Below are positions 1 through 8,543 of a DNA stretch of 64,000 nt, one piece after another; within the stretch, counting starts at the first letter, position 1; each line of letters opens with the position of its first letter. Origin of the DNA: CAYMEV01 sp964389675 [NCBI: uncultured Candidatus Sumerlaeota bacterium] (lineage in GTDB: Bacteria > CAYMEV01); the NCBI GenBank assembly GCA_964389675.1, contig CAYMEV010000014.1:13103-77102 (forward strand), given 5' to 3'. Made by a program: the position numbers and the translations under genes. Under the pieces are notes generated by a model. That model searched no databases, was not told where the DNA came from, and saw only the letters and a list, made by a program, of their open reading frames with translations.

Positions 1-485
1 ATAAACCCTGCCCCGACAATCACTGCTTTTCTTGGCTTTTTCTTCTCAATAAATCCCTTCAGTTGATCAATATCAGGGACATTCCTTACAGAAAATATAT
101 TATCGCTGCTGATACCCGGAATTGGGGGTTTTAAAGGATTAGCACCGGGTGATAATATCAAATAGTCATATTTCTCGGTTATTATTTTATCACTGTCGAG
201 CATTTTGACATCTGCTGTTTTTTTGTCCGGATCGATCGATATTACTTCCTGCCTTGTCCTGATGTCAATGTTGAATCTCTGGCTGAAGCTCTGCGGGGTC
301 TGAACGAAGAGATTCTCCCTGTCTTTGATTGTGTTTCCTATATAATATGGCAGGCCGCAGTTGGCATAGGATATATAATCACCCCTTTCAAAGAGGATTA
401 TCCTTGCATTTTCATCCATTCTTCTCAGCCTTGCAGCTGTTGTCGCCCCTCCTGCAACCCCGCCTGTAATAATATACCTTCTCAT
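1..485 (-). CDS. Pyridine nucleotide-disulfide oxidoreductase, CoA-disulfide reductase/NADH oxidase type (partial)
   Basis: The 5' part (161 codons) of a minus-strand gene that runs off the left edge. Visible are an N-terminal FAD-binding Rossmann motif GGVAGG (residues 8-13), the single redox cysteine Cys43 in NCGLPYY, and the beginning of the second nucleotide-binding motif VIVGAG just before the cut. In this family Cys43 cycles with flavin and NAD(P)H to reduce CoA disulfide, polysulfide or oxygen; which substrate applies cannot be told, and any C-terminal rhodanese domain lies outside the window. The start is fixed by an AAGGAGA ribosome site at 492-498. A cytoplasmic role in thiol or oxygen defence in an anaerobe is the likely reading. 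The family call is sure, the substrate is not. Confidence 0.85.
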   Translation of the reverse strand, partial: MRRYIITGGVAGGATTAARLRRMDENARIILFERGDYISYANCGLPYYIGNTIKDRENLFVQTPQSFSQRFNIDIRTRQEVISIDPDKKTADVKMLDSDKIITEKYDYLILSPGANPLKPPIPGISSDNIFSVRNVPDIDQLKGFIEKKKPRKAVIVGAGF

Positions 486-513
486 ATATTATCTCCTTAT
501 GTATTCTTATGCA

Positions 514-540
514 TAATGGTTATATATATAAAAACCATTA
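514..540. promoter_or_regulatory. Inverted repeat upstream of the flavoprotein gene
   Basis: TAATGGTT (514-521) and AACCATTA (533-540) form a perfect 8-bp inverted repeat around an 11-nt AT spacer, about 30 bp upstream of the flavoprotein start at 485. The place fits an operator or a weak hairpin in the leader. No regulator gene is visible beside it, so the role is inference only. Confidence 0.3.
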
Positions 541-593
541 AAATTGTTTTAAATAACCGCAGTCATAGAATATCAGCAGAGCACAATTTTCTG

Positions 594-1718
594 CTATTTA
601 TTCTTAAATGCTATGATATTCTGTGATAACAGGGCTTTGATAAAGCTTATTATTATATCCTCTTTTAATGCTGAAAGGAGCTTTATGTCCTTAATGCTGT
701 TTTTTCCGTTTATATAGCTCAGTATAAAACCTTCCTCAGCGGTAAAATTTTTATTCATCAGGTCATGCAGGTCTTTCTTTAAGTAGGGGACATTCTCCAT
801 TGAGAATACATCTGCCGACAGGCTTTTGGACTGCTCTTTCTCTACCGTTGATATTAACAGCTGGGCATTGGAATTAGTGGGATTGATCTTAAGGATCTGC
901 TTGAAATAATCGATCGCTTCTTTAAGATTCCCGGCTCTGTGAGCTTCCAGCCCCTTCTCCATAAGTTCATTTATCCGGTTGAGATCTTCGTCTTCAGGTT
1001 CGTCTATTACTATCTTCTCTCCGATTATTTTGAGATATTTCTTATCATAATATTCATGCAGGACAGTCAAAATTTCATATTCACTTGCAACTACATTTTC
1101 TATAATATCATCAATAGAGTTCTCTGAGTTTATCATGGAGAGTATTTTCTCATGAAGCGGCGTTTTCTGGTCTGTTTCCTTCACTACCAAGGGGTCCGTC
1201 TGAAACACGATATTCGTGCTGTTAAAAATGCTTTTTATCTCATTAAATTCATCCACTCTTCTTATGCCTTCCATGATTATCCAGTCTATTCCTATAGTGA
1301 TAGGGAAGAGTGTCTTTTCAGGGAGCTCATTGTCATAGAACTGGAATTCCCCGTTGTCCCAGAGAAAGAGGCTGTAGATAGTCTCTTCAACCTTGGTCTT
1401 GAGTATATTTATCATTGTTTCTTCTTCAATTATTCCCTTTCTCACCAGGTACCTTCCGAGTATTTCCTTTTTTTCCTTGTGGGTTTCAAGGGCCTCTTTA
1501 AGTGATTCCTCATCGATCAGCCCATTATTTATGAGGTAGGCACCCAGGTATTCACGCTTGTCATTGGAGGATGCAGATATTATTTTACCATCCCTGAAAT
1601 AGATCTTCTTTATTATATTCTGATTTATTATCGTCAGCGTGCCAGTTTTGTTACCAAGGCTGAGCCATTGCAGGATATCTGCAATGGCCATTGTTTTTAG
1701 GTTTCCTTTTAATGCCAT
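594..1718 (-). CDS. PATAN (DUF4388) domain protein with TPR motif
   Basis: A 374-residue soluble protein. Residues 1 to about 150 match the PATAN/DUF4388 pattern (MALKGNLKTM, then ADILQWLS, GNKTGTL, and repeated helical segments of the type LGRYLVRKGIIEEE), known from PatA-like regulators and from gliding, chemotaxis or surface-regulation proteins of many environmental bacteria. A single TPR-like unit lies at about residues 255-290 (HRAGNLKEAIDYFKQILKINP). The last 60 residues form a helical domain of unknown role. No ribosome site precedes the ATG, but a TATAAT lies 8 nt upstream (1727-1732), which would give an almost leaderless mRNA; a match for the -35 element is poor. A signalling or protein-interaction role is likely; the partner is unknown. 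Confidence 0.8.
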   Translation of the reverse strand: MALKGNLKTMAIADILQWLSLGNKTGTLTIINQNIIKKIYFRDGKIISASSNDKREYLGAYLINNGLIDEESLKEALETHKEKKEILGRYLVRKGIIEEETMINILKTKVEETIYSLFLWDNGEFQFYDNELPEKTLFPITIGIDWIIMEGIRRVDEFNEIKSIFNSTNIVFQTDPLVVKETDQKTPLHEKILSMINSENSIDDIIENVVASEYEILTVLHEYYDKKYLKIIGEKIVIDEPEDEDLNRINELMEKGLEAHRAGNLKEAIDYFKQILKINPTNSNAQLLISTVEKEQSKSLSADVFSMENVPYLKKDLHDLMNKNFTAEEGFILSYINGKNSIKDIKLLSALKEDIIISFIKALLSQNIIAFKNK

Positions 1719-1887
1719 ATTTCTATATTATATATATGTCAAAAAATTCAAGAAAATATTTAGGTAAATGCATAAAATTTAATCAAAAACTATTGATAAT
1801 TAATGATTTTTTATTTATCTTATTATAAAATCTACATATATTTTTATATTACTGCAAAGATTATGCAAAAAGGAGATACTATTTTCA

Positions 1888-3192
1888 ATGGATAACTATG
1901 AGAACAGTCTTGATTCTATTATTTCACTCACAAAAAGAAGGGGTTTTATCTTCCAGGGAAGTGAGCTTTACGGAGGCATTAACGGTTTCTGGGATTACGG
2001 CCCTCTGGGAAGCCTGCTTAAAGAAAGGATAAAGCGATTCTGGTACAAAAAGGTTGTTATGGAAAGAGAGGATGTGGTCCTCCTGGATTCAAGCCTGGTT
2101 ATGCATCCGGATGTGTGGAAGGCTTCAGGGCACACAGAAAATTTCTATGATATAATGGTTGAATGCAAAAAATGCAAAAAGCGATATAAATATGATACTA
2201 TAGAGGGAGATAAATGCCCTGAATGCCAGGGGGACCTCACAGAAGGGCGCCAGTTTAACCTTATGTTCAAGACCCATGTAGGGGCTCTTGAGGAAGAAAG
2301 CAGCGTTGCTTATCTCAGGCCTGAAACTGCACAGGCAATTTTTATTCATTTCAAAAACGTTCTTAATTCAAGCAGGCAGAAAATACCCTTTGGCATAGCG
2401 CAGATGGGAAAAAGCTTCAGAAACGAGATAACACCAAGGAATTTCATATTCAGGTCCAGGGAGTTCGAACAGATGGAACTGGAGTTCTTTGTCGAGCCTG
2501 GAGATGATAATAGATGGTATGAGTTCTGGATTGAACAGAGATATGACTGGTATAAGGAAATGGGTATAAATCCGAAATACCTCAGGCTGAGGGAGCATCT
2601 GAAAGATGAGCTTGCTCACTATGCCACAGGGTGCACAGATATAGAATACTATTTCCCTTTTGGCTGGAAAGAGCTTGAGGGTATAGCCAAAAGGACTGAT
2701 TTTGACCTCAGGATGCATTCAGAGTATTCAAAAAAGGACCAGAGTTATTTTGATGAATCAAAGAGGGAGAAATATATACCCTTTGTTGTAGAAACTTCTG
2801 CCGGTGTTGAGAGAACACTGCTTACGATCCTCACAAGTGCATACAGGGAAGAGATCGTAAGGGATGAAAAAAGGGTAATACTGGGACTGTCACCGAAAAT
2901 TGCGCCTGTGCAGACTGCATTCCTGCCTTTATCAAAGCAGCTTAATGAAAATACCTACAGGATATATGCTGATATGAGAAATATATTTGAAAGCCAGTTT
3001 GATGACAAGGGCAGTATAGGAAGGAGATACAGGAGACAGGATGAGATAGGTACGCCATTATGCATTACATTTGATTTTGACTCACTGAATGATAACAGTG
3101 TTACAATAAGGCACAGGGATACCATGAAACAGAACAGAGTTTCCGTCTCAAATCTTAAGGATTATATAGAAAAGGAGCTTGAAACCTTTTAA
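1888..3192 (+). CDS. glyQS: Glycyl-tRNA synthetase, alpha2 type
   Basis: A 434-residue class II aminoacyl-tRNA synthetase that charges tRNA-Gly in the cytoplasm. It is the single-chain homodimeric (archaeal/eukaryote-like) form, not the GlyQ/GlyS heterotetramer. Visible are the N-terminal motif RGFIFQGSELYGG, a zinc knuckle Cys93-x2-Cys96 and Cys110-x2-Cys113, the substrate segment RPETAQ (144-149), motif 2 around FRNEITPRN (177-185), motif 3 around ETSAGVERTL, and a C-terminal anticodon-binding domain. The ribosome site AAAAGGAGA precedes the ATG by about 10 nt. The 170-bp leader shows no T-box signature. A possible promoter TTGATA-N17-TATCTT lies at 1793-1821. The phosphatase gene follows 9 bp downstream, so the two are probably co-transcribed. 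At 434 residues it is a little shorter than usual. Confidence 0.96.
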   Translation: MDNYENSLDSIISLTKRRGFIFQGSELYGGINGFWDYGPLGSLLKERIKRFWYKKVVMEREDVVLLDSSLVMHPDVWKASGHTENFYDIMVECKKCKKRYKYDTIEGDKCPECQGDLTEGRQFNLMFKTHVGALEEESSVAYLRPETAQAIFIHFKNVLNSSRQKIPFGIAQMGKSFRNEITPRNFIFRSREFEQMELEFFVEPGDDNRWYEFWIEQRYDWYKEMGINPKYLRLREHLKDELAHYATGCTDIEYYFPFGWKELEGIAKRTDFDLRMHSEYSKKDQSYFDESKREKYIPFVVETSAGVERTLLTILTSAYREEIVRDEKRVILGLSPKIAPVQTAFLPLSKQLNENTYRIYADMRNIFESQFDDKGSIGRRYRRQDEIGTPLCITFDFDSLNDNSVTIRHRDTMKQNRVSVSNLKDYIEKELETF

Positions 3193-3201
3193 GAAAATCA
3201 T

Positions 3202-5148
3202 ATGAAAAGGAAAAAATTCCCGATATCATTAAAGATTGCCCTGATGGTAATAATCTTTGTAGTTATTACAACGGCTGTTACTTCCTATTACAGGATAGTC
3301 AAAGATGAGACTGTGCAGAAAGAGATACTCCATGAGCAGATGAAGAACCTTGCTCATATTGTTGCCGATATCCGTCATACACAGCCAGTAAGCGAAATGC
3401 ATGTTGACTGGCTTTTATGGCAGGATTTCATAGACAGGATTATTACCTATTATGACAATATAATATATATAGCAGTCTTTAATTATGAAGGAGAGATCAA
3501 GGCTTTCAGCATAAAGAAGGATATTATTAATCTAAGGGATGAGAGCGGGAATAGAATAGAAAGTGTCAATCCTGAAATACTTGTAAATGCCATAGAAAAA
3601 GAATCAGCTTATATACAGGGGGGGGCAAATATCATAAATATCCGGTTTGAAACATCATTTGCCGATCAGTATGGTAGAGTCAGCTTCTGTTATTCAGAAA
3701 AGATGATAAATGACAGGCTATATGAATCCAAGATAAAAACACTGATGCTTGCCTTAAATATCATCATCCTCGGCGTAATTATCTCACTGTTCTTTTCAAG
3801 GCGGATTACAAGGTCGATAAATGTTCTGCTGGAAGCTATCCAGGAGATTGCGAAAGGGAAATTTCCGGACAGGATAAAGGTATATACAAATGACGAGATA
3901 TCTACCCTGTCTGAGAACTTCAACGAGATGAACAAAAGCCTGTACTTCAAGAATATAATTGAAAGCTTCTCATATGAGCTTTCAAAGAAGAATTCAATAT
4001 CTGAGATAATCAGGCTCAGCGTGGCTGTATTCAGCAAGATAGATATAGTGGAAGATGACGGCCTTCTGCTTATAGAGGATGAAAATACCCTTGTTTTTTA
4101 TGGCAAGGATTCCCAGACAAAGCAGTACAGTATAGACTGGGATATCAAGAAACTGACAAAGATTGAAGAGGGTGTCATTGAAAGGGAAGAATTTGCAGAA
4201 ATCATTGACTCCCTGGATGTCTTCAAGGCATTTATCGATGGCCATATGCTTAAAATTACAACTCAGACAAAAATATACGGCTTTATTCTGCTGAGAATAA
4301 GGCCGGGATGCGCAATAAGCCAGAAGGAATCTGAACTTTTCAGAAGTATCATACTCAGGCTTTCCTTTGCGATTGAAAACTTCCTGTTGAACCAGAAGAT
4401 TGTAGAACAGGAGGTTTACAAGAAGGAACTTGAGATTGCAAGCAGGGTTCAGAACAGGCTTCTGCCGGAAAAGATACCCTCTACTGATCTCTATGACATT
4501 GCAAGCACTATAATTACAGCAAAAGAGGTGGGCGGAGACTATTATGATTTCTTCCGTTTCGGAGATGAAAAGCTGTATATTCTCATAAGCGACGTTTCAG
4601 GGAAAGGCACATCGGCCAGCTTTTATATGGCCCTTCTAAAGGGTGTGCTTCTTGGAATAGTGAATAAGGATACTGAACTGAAAGATGCTATTGAAAAACT
4701 GAACAGTTTTTTCTTTAATAATACACCGAAAGATATTTTTATTTCTCTTATTTTTGGGGTATTTCATGAAAAGGAAATGAGCTTTTCATTCATAAGAGCA
4801 GGACATTGTCCCCTGCTGTATTATTCAAAGCAGAAGAACATGGTGGAGGAATTAAGGCCAAAAGGCATAGCCCTCGGTGCCCTGAGGGATATAGAAGGAT
4901 TATATGAGACTGGAAACATAAGATTAAATAGAGGAGACTTCCTCCTGATGTATACTGATGGTGTTTCAGAAGCTATGAACAAGGATCTTGAGGAGTACGG
5001 AGAGGAAAACCTGAAAAAACGGATTCTTAAATCAGCAGATAAGGGAATTGATATCCTTATAAAGGATATACTTTATGAGATCTGGGAATTCAGGGAGGAT
5101 TTTCAGCAGAATGACGACATTGCACTGGTAGGTATAAAGATAAAATGA
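3202..5148 (+). CDS. SpoIIE/RsbU-type serine phosphatase with periplasmic sensor, HAMP and GAF-like domains
   Basis: A 648-residue membrane-bound PP2C-type phosphatase. Order: a transmembrane helix at about 12-30, an extracytoplasmic sensor region to about 175, a second helix at about 178-198, a HAMP linker starting RRITRSINVL, a GAF-like region (about 250-390), a coiled segment, and the SpoIIE catalytic domain (about 415-648). The catalytic domain has VGGDYYDFF, SDVSGKGTSA, MYTDGVSEA and QNDDIALV, which carry the metal-binding aspartates. In this family the enzyme dephosphorylates anti-anti-sigma-factor-like STAS proteins in response to a signal; no STAS or anti-sigma gene is in the window, so its target is elsewhere. 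Its stop codon overlaps the start of the next gene by 4 bp (ATGA). Confidence 0.93.
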   Translation: MKRKKFPISLKIALMVIIFVVITTAVTSYYRIVKDETVQKEILHEQMKNLAHIVADIRHTQPVSEMHVDWLLWQDFIDRIITYYDNIIYIAVFNYEGEIKAFSIKKDIINLRDESGNRIESVNPEILVNAIEKESAYIQGGANIINIRFETSFADQYGRVSFCYSEKMINDRLYESKIKTLMLALNIIILGVIISLFFSRRITRSINVLLEAIQEIAKGKFPDRIKVYTNDEISTLSENFNEMNKSLYFKNIIESFSYELSKKNSISEIIRLSVAVFSKIDIVEDDGLLLIEDENTLVFYGKDSQTKQYSIDWDIKKLTKIEEGVIEREEFAEIIDSLDVFKAFIDGHMLKITTQTKIYGFILLRIRPGCAISQKESELFRSIILRLSFAIENFLLNQKIVEQEVYKKELEIASRVQNRLLPEKIPSTDLYDIASTIITAKEVGGDYYDFFRFGDEKLYILISDVSGKGTSASFYMALLKGVLLGIVNKDTELKDAIEKLNSFFFNNTPKDIFISLIFGVFHEKEMSFSFIRAGHCPLLYYSKQKNMVEELRPKGIALGALRDIEGLYETGNIRLNRGDFLLMYTDGVSEAMNKDLEEYGEENLKKRILKSADKGIDILIKDILYEIWEFREDFQQNDDIALVGIKIK

Positions 5149-6050
5149 AAAAAAGCGTTCTTGTTACAGGGGGTGCAGGCTTTGTCGGTTCAAGGCTCTC
5201 TTTGGCCCTTGCAGATAAAGGGTATAATGTAGTAATCTTTGATAATCTTTCCAACAGCACTTATGATGATGTACCAGAACGGAGCAATATTTTGTTCATA
5301 AAAAAGGATGTCCGTGACAGGGATCTCACTGTTCTTTTCAGAGAGCATAATATAGGATCTGTCTTTCACCTGGCCGCAGTGATATCCATAACGGAATCAG
5401 TCAAAAGACCCCTTGAGACGCATACAAACAATCTTGATGCGACAATAAACCTTCTGCAGGCCTCCAAAGAAAGCGGGAACATAGACAAGTTCATTTTCTC
5501 ATCCTCATGCGCTGTCTATGGAGATAAGCCGGATAAAAGGATCAATGAAACGGATGCTGCTGTTCCCATGACACCCTATGCGATTGACAAGCATTGTTCA
5601 GAGCTCTATATAGATTATTACGGCAAAAATTACAGTATACCCTATACTGTCTACAGGTATTTCAATATCTACGGCCCTCCGAAATCGAAGCTTACTCCCT
5701 ATTCAGGGGTAATACAGATATTCAGGGAAAGGATATCCGGCAAAGAAGGCCTTGAGATATATGGAACAGGATGCCAGAAAAGGGACTTTATACATGTTGA
5801 TGATATAGTCAGGGCAAACATTTTTGCCCTTGAAAATAAAAAGACAGACTATAAGACCCTGAATGTGGGGACAGGAAGATCAATAAGCATCAACAGGCTG
5901 GCAGAGGTTTTTATGGAAAAATATAATGCAGATGCAAAAATAGTATACAAGCCGGCAAGAAAGGGTGATATCCTTTATTCAACCGCTGATACGGACAGGA
6001 TCAACAGTATGGGGTTCTATCCTTCGGTCAGTATTGAGTCAGGCCTTTAA
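5145..6050 (+). CDS. NAD-dependent nucleotide-sugar epimerase (UDP-glucose 4-epimerase-like), 3' end clipped
   Basis: A 301-residue extended short-chain dehydrogenase/reductase. Visible are the NAD motif GGAGFVGS (9-16), SSCAVYG (120-126) with the catalytic serine, Tyr145 and Lys149 in PYAIDKH, and the typical RYFNIYGP, RDFIHVDD and LNVGTG segments. It should interconvert UDP-hexoses for envelope polysaccharide, though the exact sugar is open. The start overlaps the phosphatase stop by 4 bp, so the two are translationally coupled. The protein ends at ...SIESGL, where relatives usually carry another 10-20 residues (a GL..TI.W tail). The sequence right after the stop looks unlike its surroundings (see findings), so the 3' end may have been replaced. 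Confidence 0.9.
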   Translation: MKKSVLVTGGAGFVGSRLSLALADKGYNVVIFDNLSNSTYDDVPERSNILFIKKDVRDRDLTVLFREHNIGSVFHLAAVISITESVKRPLETHTNNLDATINLLQASKESGNIDKFIFSSSCAVYGDKPDKRINETDAAVPMTPYAIDKHCSELYIDYYGKNYSIPYTVYRYFNIYGPPKSKLTPYSGVIQIFRERISGKEGLEIYGTGCQKRDFIHVDDIVRANIFALENKKTDYKTLNVGTGRSISINRLAEVFMEKYNADAKIVYKPARKGDILYSTADTDRINSMGFYPSVSIESGL

Positions 6051-6131
6051 AAGGGGGTCTGTGCCTGGCATTCCTAAGACCGCCAAAGTAATGAATAACC
6101 GGTAGACGGCCCGATTTCAATGCGTTTTTTA

Positions 6132-8240
6132 TTATAGCTGTTCAAAACCCTTAATGGTGATCTCTTTCCGGCTTTTTAACTCCAGATAGTTTTCCTTAAA
6201 AAAAAGCCTGGTGCTGTCAAGACTTATCTCAATCCTGTTTGAGCCCTTTTTGAGCCTGATATTCATCATATCCTTTTTATTTAATGAAATGTTCATATCA
6301 TTGTCATCATAATTATTTTCCGCAGTTAATACAACTTTGTCCTTATTTCGGAAATACCTGTAAGGGAGCTGGTAAGAGAAGCAATCACCTGATTCCTGGG
6401 GGGAAATAACTGCTATAATGCAGTATTCATCAATGGAAATATCGCTTATCAGATTCATTTCGAGCGATCTGTACAAGCTCTTTATCAGGAATTCCCATTT
6501 ATACATCCTGCTGGGCATATCTATCAGGGCATCCTTATGAAAAACAAGGATATATATGCCTCTGTCTCTGAGGTATTTTATGACATCAGCATCTGTTAAA
6601 TGAGTGCACATGGTATTATATCCCTGAAGGTAGCCTCTCCTTATTATCTTCAGAGGATCAAAAATTCCGACACCAAAATGGCTGTTGTAAATCTGTTTAT
6701 CATGGAAAATTGTATTCAGTTCATAGATATGCTCCCTGGGCCCTCCATTATAATATGGCAGTTCCAGCACTCCATAGTAATCCGGATATTTTTCAAGGTA
6801 TTCATAGCTGGCTTTTTTATTAATTGTAAATCCTTCAGGCCTGCCTACCTGCACAGAACCAGGAAAATTCTCAATGACCAGCAGAACAGCAATAATATAA
6901 AATGCATTCATATATTTATATTTCGCCCTGCCTTTCCCCAGGAGGCTTAAGCCCATTACAGAAGATATTATCCATATGCTCTGGAACAGCAATTGCATGC
7001 GTGGTCCCCTCATCCTTCCAAAAAACCCGATGTATTGCGATAGAAAACGGAAAATGTTAATTTCAAACCCGATAAACCTGTATATGCCCTGGAAAAAGAT
7101 TATAAGGCTTACAGCCAGCATCAGGAAAATAAATTTCTCGCCTTTCCCTAAATACTTCCAGCACAGGATTAAGAGAATGACAATGACCATGGATATCATA
7201 ATCAGTCCATGATCAGCATATTCAATCCTCTGCCCGGTGTCCAGGCTTGAATAATTTAATATAATAAAGCCTGCAGCAAGTGTCAGAAACAATAAAACAG
7301 AAAGCGCCTTTGCTGTTTTCTTATCTGATTTTTTATAAAAGAAGCAGGAGAGTGTGAAGCAGGCTGAAAAACCCAGAAACATCGGGATACTGTCTCCTGT
7401 GGGCTTTGGATGTCCCATTGCCCTTGTCGTAAATAAGGCGATTGAAGGCAGGAGGTTGTCATATCTGAATAATGCCTGAGAATACTGGAATCCAAGAGGA
7501 TTTGCAATATAGGGATAAAAAACCACTGCAACTGTGCCGGCTGAAATGATTGCCATGCCGGTGAGAGAAAGCAGGGAGCATAGAGGGATCCTTTTAATTA
7601 TGAATATATAAACAATAACAATGACTGGGATCATAAAAGACAGCATGAAAAAATAGGAGAGGTCGAATAATGCCTGTATAAAGTAGAATAGCCCGAAAAG
7701 CATAAGGTCCCTCTTTCTGTTTTCCTTTAAATATCTGTAGATATAAAGTATGGAAAAGATAGAAAAGCATATGAATAAAAGGTTCAGATGCGGCAGGTTC
7801 TGTTGCTTTATTGGCATTAAAACGAAAATTATGCCTGCCATGATTGATGTATTGTCATTTTCTGATATTTCTTTTGTAAGGAGATATACGGAATACCCTC
7901 CCAAAAAAAAAGAAAGAAAGACCAGAATATTATTCAAAAAGTAAATATTCTCAATGCCAACAAGGCAGAGGGGCAAAACAAGTATTGCCTGGCCAATCAG
8001 CAGAGGTCCTGCTACTGATACATAGCTATAAGGGTAATAGGAGGGATAGTGGTATATATTATTAAAATCAAGGCTCCTAAGAGATTTCAGGCAATTTGAA
8101 AGCAGGCTTAAATTAAGGTGGCTGTCATAATTACCGTTAAATGAAATAGATGTGTGAAAAGCAGTCAGCAGAAAATGAAGTGATATAAATGAAAAAAGCA
8201 GGAAAATAAATAAAGCCTTTAGATTACTTCTATCTTTCAT
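6132..8240 (-). CDS. Large polytopic membrane protein, GT-C/YfhO-like
   Basis: A 702-residue inner-membrane protein. About 12 hydrophobic helices fill residues 8-460, with an extracytoplasmic loop early on (about 30-85, containing the motif NYDSH). The final 240 residues form a soluble domain ending in a beta-rich part. This layout is that of GT-C-fold glycosyltransferases and YfhO-like proteins that move sugars from lipid carriers to envelope polymers. The NYDSH loop may hold the acidic catalytic residue of such enzymes, but I cannot assign a donor or acceptor. It is convergent with the epimerase gene, which may supply sugar precursors. The ribosome site is weak (AGG about 9 nt before ATG). 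It is also possible that it is only a transporter or flippase. Confidence 0.7.
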   Translation of the reverse strand: MKDRSNLKALFIFLLFSFISLHFLLTAFHTSISFNGNYDSHLNLSLLSNCLKSLRSLDFNNIYHYPSYYPYSYVSVAGPLLIGQAILVLPLCLVGIENIYFLNNILVFLSFFLGGYSVYLLTKEISENDNTSIMAGIIFVLMPIKQQNLPHLNLLFICFSIFSILYIYRYLKENRKRDLMLFGLFYFIQALFDLSYFFMLSFMIPVIVIVYIFIIKRIPLCSLLSLTGMAIISAGTVAVVFYPYIANPLGFQYSQALFRYDNLLPSIALFTTRAMGHPKPTGDSIPMFLGFSACFTLSCFFYKKSDKKTAKALSVLLFLTLAAGFIILNYSSLDTGQRIEYADHGLIMISMVIVILLILCWKYLGKGEKFIFLMLAVSLIIFFQGIYRFIGFEINIFRFLSQYIGFFGRMRGPRMQLLFQSIWIISSVMGLSLLGKGRAKYKYMNAFYIIAVLLVIENFPGSVQVGRPEGFTINKKASYEYLEKYPDYYGVLELPYYNGGPREHIYELNTIFHDKQIYNSHFGVGIFDPLKIIRRGYLQGYNTMCTHLTDADVIKYLRDRGIYILVFHKDALIDMPSRMYKWEFLIKSLYRSLEMNLISDISIDEYCIIAVISPQESGDCFSYQLPYRYFRNKDKVVLTAENNYDDNDMNISLNKKDMMNIRLKKGSNRIEISLDSTRLFFKENYLELKSRKEITIKGFEQL

Positions 8241-8543
8241 ATAGATTGCCTGATATTTTTATTATTCTCAGCCATTCATCCAAACCTGTTTTAGAAAATC
8301 TTTATCTTAGTTATGTGTTATGTCCAGATTTTTAAAACCGGTACTCCACCAGGAGGGCTCCTTTATAATATATGTTGTATCCTGTTGCATTATTAAAAGA
8401 ATTATCTTCATAAATCTCAAAATTTATATTAAATAAATCCATAATTTCTTTGTTTATTTTATTTTTTAATGTAAATATGCAAAGACGATATATGGTATTT
8501 TACATTTAAATCTATAGACAAATTATATTATAGGAGCATATAC
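8241..8543. other. AT-rich divergent intergenic region with a possible gene relic
   Basis: This 303-bp gap between divergently transcribed genes must hold both promoters. I see no clean promoter pair. Its middle holds an open reading stretch on the minus strand that resembles the end of an outer-membrane protein (annotated separately at 8332-8499). The plus-strand gene has its ribosome site (AGGAG) just before 8544. Confidence 0.5.
8332..8499 (-). pseudogene. Possible C-terminal remnant of an outer-membrane beta-barrel protein
   Basis: From an upstream in-frame stop at 8500-8502 there are 55 open codons on the minus strand ending at TAA (8332-8334). The last residues read YNIYYKGALLVEYRF-stop. 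Alternating hydrophobic/polar residues and a terminal phenylalanine are the hallmark of the last strand of outer-membrane barrels, and the preceding segment (INFEIYEDNSF) looks like the neighbouring strand and turn. There is no credible start or ribosome site, so I read this as a relic and not a working gene. In AT-rich DNA a 55-codon open stretch can arise by chance, so confidence is low. Confidence 0.33.

Noticed and set aside
1719-1887. T-box leader before the glycyl-tRNA synthetase gene
   Set aside because: The leader is short and AT-rich and shows no T-box sequence or terminator.
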